Source: Chlamydiota bacterium (lineage in GTDB: Bacteria > Chlamydiota > Chlamydiia > Chlamydiales > Parachlamydiaceae). From it: a DNA stretch of 53,907 bases. Below the pieces are notes generated by a model that had not been told where the DNA came from, did no database searches, and saw only the letters and a list, made by a program, of their open reading frames with translations. The stretch spans positions 1 through 53,907 of the forward strand of contig JABDCX010000013.1 in the NCBI GenBank assembly GCA_013287915.1, read 5' to 3'. The position numbers were made by a program, and so were the translations under genes. Positions 51,232-53,907 of this stretch are shown here, in pieces (the first letter of the stretch is position 1; the number at the start of each line of letters is the position of its first letter).

Positions 51232-53475
51232 TTAAAAATAGGTGGAGAGGGGGTTGACATCTAGGAGGGTGTGGACGGCTCTGGGTAGCTTGAGGGTGGC
51301 TTTTGTGTTTTGCCAGGCCTCGCAGACTTGGTAGATGGAACGTGTGCGCAAAAGGAGTTGGAATTGGTAGTGATCTTTCACTTTGGCGTGGCCTGAGGGC
51401 ACGATGGGGTGCAGATGGCAGGTGTTGGCTAGGGAGGCTGAGAGGTGTTCACGGACGGCTTCAGCTGTCTGTCGGGTTTGTCTCAAGTCTTTTCCTGAAA
51501 AGGAAATTTTGACAAGGGAGGAGAAGGGGGGATAGCCAAAGAGTTTTCGGCTTTCAATTTCTGAGTTGTAAAAGGCTTCGTAGTTTTGCGCAGCTGCAAA
51601 GGCGATGGTGGGGTTGTCAGGCATGCAGGTTTGGATGATCACTTCACCGGGTGTTGTGCCACGTCCGGTGCGTCCCGCCACTTGTGTGATGATTTGAAAA
51701 GCGGTTTCTGAAGCGCGAAAATCGGGAATGTTCAAAGCTGTATCGCTATTGAGAATTCCAACAAGCGTGACTTCAGGAAAGTGAAGCCCTTTTGCAATCA
51801 TCTGAGTGCCGATGAGCACATCGGCTTTTCCTGAGCCAAATTGTCTTAAGAGTAGGTTGTGGCTTCCTTTGTGTTTAGTCGTATCGGCATCGACTCGGAT
51901 GGAGCGGATATTGGGCAGAATGGCGTGGAGTGCTTTTTCAACGAGTTCTGTGCCGACGCCTCTGTATTTCATGGTCTCGTGGCTTTTGCAGGTGGGGCAG
52001 CAAGAGGGTGGGGGATTCATTGAAAAACCGCACAAGTGGCAGGCAAGGGTATTTTCACCGAGGTGGAACGTCAAAGAGATGTCGCAGTGTTTGCACCGAA
52101 CGGGGTTATTGCAGCCTTTGCAAAAGAGTGTGGAATGGTAGCCACGCCGATTTAGAAAAAGAATCGTTTGTTCGCCGCTCTCTTGCCTTTTGGCGATGCT
52201 GGAGATCAGCTGTTCGGAAAAAAGTGTCGATCTTTTTGCTTTTTCAAACTCCCGATTCATATCGACAATTGTATAGCGAGGCATTTGCGCTTCTGCTGCC
52301 CTGTTCTTAAGTGTGCAAAGCGTGTATTTGCCCGTGGAGGCGTTGTAGTAGCTTTCAAGGCTTGGGGTGGCTGTTCCTAAAATGACGGTTCCAGAGTTGA
52401 GTTTGCCGCGCATGACAGCGACATCGCGCGCGTGGTAGCAAGGGGAGCCCTCACTTTGTTTGTACGAGGCTTCATGTTCTTCGTCGACGATGATCAACCC
52501 TAGGTTTTGAATAGGGCTAAAGACGGCGGAACGGGCTCCGATCACAATCTTAGCTTCGCCTCGGTGGATTTTATGCCACTCGTCAAAGCGCTCTCCCTGG
52601 CTTAAGCGGTGATGAAGGATAGCGATCTGGTTTTCGAAACGGGAGCGAAAGCGGTCGATGGTTTGAGCGGTCAATGAGATCTCTGGAACGAGCATCAAAG
52701 AGCCACGTCCTTGATCTAAGGCAGTCTTGATCGCTTGGAGATAGATCTCGGTTTTTCCACTTCCGGTTACACCGTGGAGCAAAAAGGTTTGGAATGACTT
52801 TTCTTGGAGCGCGTTTTGGATAGAGTCAAAAGCAGTTTGTTGTTCAGGATTGAGGGTTTTAGGTTTTGAAATGAAGTACTCTTCGTCAATGAGAGGGGAG
52901 CGGTCGATCCGAATGTTGTCGAGTCGAAGATACCCTTGCTTGGCCAAGGTATCGATTGGGCTGCGGGAGACACTCGCTTCTTCCATGAGTTCAGAAAGGA
53001 GCAATCCTTTAGTGACTTTTAACATGGTGTCGAGCACATCGGCTTGTGCGGGGTGTTTTTCTCGGATTTTTTTGCAGTGGTCGATTAAGGCTTCGCGCGT
53101 TTTACCACGCATCACAAATAATTGCTCCTTGTGCTTGCCATCTTTTCGCACGGAGGAGGGTACCATGATCTGCAAGACAGAAGAGAGCGGGGTGCAGTAG
53201 TATTTGCTCATCCAAAGAGCGAGCTCAAATAGATCTTTGGTAATTAAGCTTTGCTCAGACAGGATGCGACTAATCGGTTGCACGCGAGGGAAACTAGCTT
53301 CCGTTTTGATCGAATGGACATACCCTCCACAGGCTCGGCCACGGAGCGAGACTTCGACGCGCGTGCCAGGGAAGAGTTGGGGGAGTTGTTCTGGCAAAAC
53401 GCCATAGTCGAGCAGTTTGTCGATCGATAAGTCTGTAATGACAGAAGCGTAGGCTGCAAATGGGGGCGTGGTCAT
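51232..53475 (-). CDS. priA: Primosomal protein N' (replication restart helicase)
   Basis: A 747-residue PriA, which recognises stalled forks and reloads the replicative helicase. The N-terminal DNA-binding domain is followed by the helicase core: Walker A GVTGSGKTE (235-243), DEEHEASYKQSEGSPCYHARDVA (DEEH box), eight Cys in the zinc region (CKGCNNPVRCKHC...CHLCGF...CCPTC), ILFLNRRGY, and GTQMIAKGLHFPEVTLVGI plus QVAGRTGRG in the second lobe. Length is normal. Its start overlaps the upstream gene's stop by four bases. Confidence 0.96.
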   Translation of the reverse strand: MTTPPFAAYASVITDLSIDKLLDYGVLPEQLPQLFPGTRVEVSLRGRACGGYVHSIKTEASFPRVQPISRILSEQSLITKDLFELALWMSKYYCTPLSSVLQIMVPSSVRKDGKHKEQLFVMRGKTREALIDHCKKIREKHPAQADVLDTMLKVTKGLLLSELMEEASVSRSPIDTLAKQGYLRLDNIRIDRSPLIDEEYFISKPKTLNPEQQTAFDSIQNALQEKSFQTFLLHGVTGSGKTEIYLQAIKTALDQGRGSLMLVPEISLTAQTIDRFRSRFENQIAILHHRLSQGERFDEWHKIHRGEAKIVIGARSAVFSPIQNLGLIIVDEEHEASYKQSEGSPCYHARDVAVMRGKLNSGTVILGTATPSLESYYNASTGKYTLCTLKNRAAEAQMPRYTIVDMNREFEKAKRSTLFSEQLISSIAKRQESGEQTILFLNRRGYHSTLFCKGCNNPVRCKHCDISLTFHLGENTLACHLCGFSMNPPPSCCPTCKSHETMKYRGVGTELVEKALHAILPNIRSIRVDADTTKHKGSHNLLLRQFGSGKADVLIGTQMIAKGLHFPEVTLVGILNSDTALNIPDFRASETAFQIITQVAGRTGRGTTPGEVIIQTCMPDNPTIAFAAAQNYEAFYNSEIESRKLFGYPPFSSLVKISFSGKDLRQTRQTAEAVREHLSASLANTCHLHPIVPSGHAKVKDHYQFQLLLRTRSIYQVCEAWQNTKATLKLPRAVHTLLDVNPLSTYF

Positions 53476-53907
53476 GTGGGAACAGAGAGAAGGGGTTTTA
53501 GTTTATGCCATAGCGCAGTTTTCTGAGCAGGATCGGTTAAATAGAGATCGAGCCGCGGAAGGACGAACGTGGTTGCCCTTTGATCAGCAGGTTCTGCGAG
53601 AGGGTGGATCACAGGCGTGCCTCCATATGTCTTGATTGCTGCTGCCACGCGTTCGAGAAAATGGTGTTCTTCTGGCGTCTGGGGAGAGGCGTACAAATCA
53701 ATTGTAGGCTTAGAGGAGAACTCAATCGGCAGGGGAGTCTTGTCTCTGATTTTAATTTGAGGAAACCGTTTGGTTAAGACTTCGCGAACGTGGTTGAAAT
53801 CGGTTTGAGTTTTCTTTTCTGGTGGTTCGACGATCGGTTCAGGGAGAGGAGGTTTTAGCGGATGAGGGGGTGCTTCAACTCGTTTTGGCGGTAATGTGGG
53901 CTTTGCA
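53472..53907 (-). CDS. Proline-rich hypothetical protein (partial, 5' end outside window)
   Basis: The frame is open from the window edge to the stop at 53472 (144 codons), so the N-terminus is missing. The visible start is Pro-rich (KPTLPPKRVEAPPHPLKPPLPEPIVEPPEKK), followed by a compact domain (QTPEEHHFLERVAAAIKTYGGTPVIHPL; VLPRLDLYLTDPAQKTALWHKL). No known family is recognised. The stop overlaps the priA start (ATGA), so both genes are co-transcribed and may be coupled. Confidence 0.75.
   Translation of the reverse strand, partial: AKPTLPPKRVEAPPHPLKPPLPEPIVEPPEKKTQTDFNHVREVLTKRFPQIKIRDKTPLPIEFSSKPTIDLYASPQTPEEHHFLERVAAAIKTYGGTPVIHPLAEPADQRATTFVLPRLDLYLTDPAQKTALWHKLKPLLSVPT

Overview
The window reads as chromosomal DNA of a chlamydia-like bacterium (phylum Chlamydiae, most likely an amoeba-associated 'environmental' lineage; this is inference). 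The best evidence is the order rpe-efp-accB-accC at 16.6-19.7 kb, which matches the CT121-CT124 order of Chlamydia as I remember it. A chlamydial-type inorganic pyrophosphatase, a glgB-ligA pair and a MOMP-like (Lpg1974-type) outer-membrane protein agree with this. Host-oriented genes (a Myb/SANT-repeat protein, an ankyrin-repeat protein, a protealysin-like M4 peptidase, coiled-coil proteins) fit an intracellular lifestyle.

Layout. 0-8 kb: a methyltransferase cut by the window edge, a PEBP-family protein, three members of an unrecognised membrane-protein family, an esterase, the Myb-like protein and ppa. 7.8-20.4 kb: a dense housekeeping run on the plus strand (rlmI, mtaB, an unknown, glgB, ligA, rpe, efp, accB, accC, an FMN reductase), broken only by a FitAB/VapBC-like toxin-antitoxin (TA) pair behind rlmI. 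20.4-26 kb: a second TA pair (Phd/PIN) and a complete cyoABCDE quinol-oxidase operon on the minus strand. 26-31 kb: a DUF4258/HTH TA pair, the ankyrin gene, a tandem two-pore channel and a third PIN/Phd pair. 31-35.4 kb: a minus-strand set of envelope and metabolic genes. 35.5-41.7 kb: a secreted beta-helix protein, then coiled-coil proteins and short secreted passenger-like proteins that went through a roughly 1.2-kb tandem duplication and later IS damage. 41.8-51.2 kb: AT-richer accessory DNA (HipBA, M4 peptidase, a zinc-ribbon protein, a gamma-glutamylcyclotransferase-like protein, a broken IS481-like element, a secreted unknown) in which short gene blocks alternate with related 50-160-bp repeats, ending at tRNA-Asn. 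51.2-53.9 kb: priA and a proline-rich gene running off the edge.

The most striking theme is that small one- or two-gene blocks, mainly TA modules but also the ankyrin gene, HipBA and a secreted unknown, lie between direct copies of local sequence: the 3' end of rlmI, the 5' end of the channel gene, the 3' half of tRNA-Asn, or a dispersed repeat. This looks like repeated gain and loss of small cassettes at preferred sites. No integrase is visible in the window, so the mechanism is open.

All calls come from reading the sequence. No database search was run. Start codons were chosen from ribosome-binding sites, overlaps and paralogue alignment; base composition was judged by eye.
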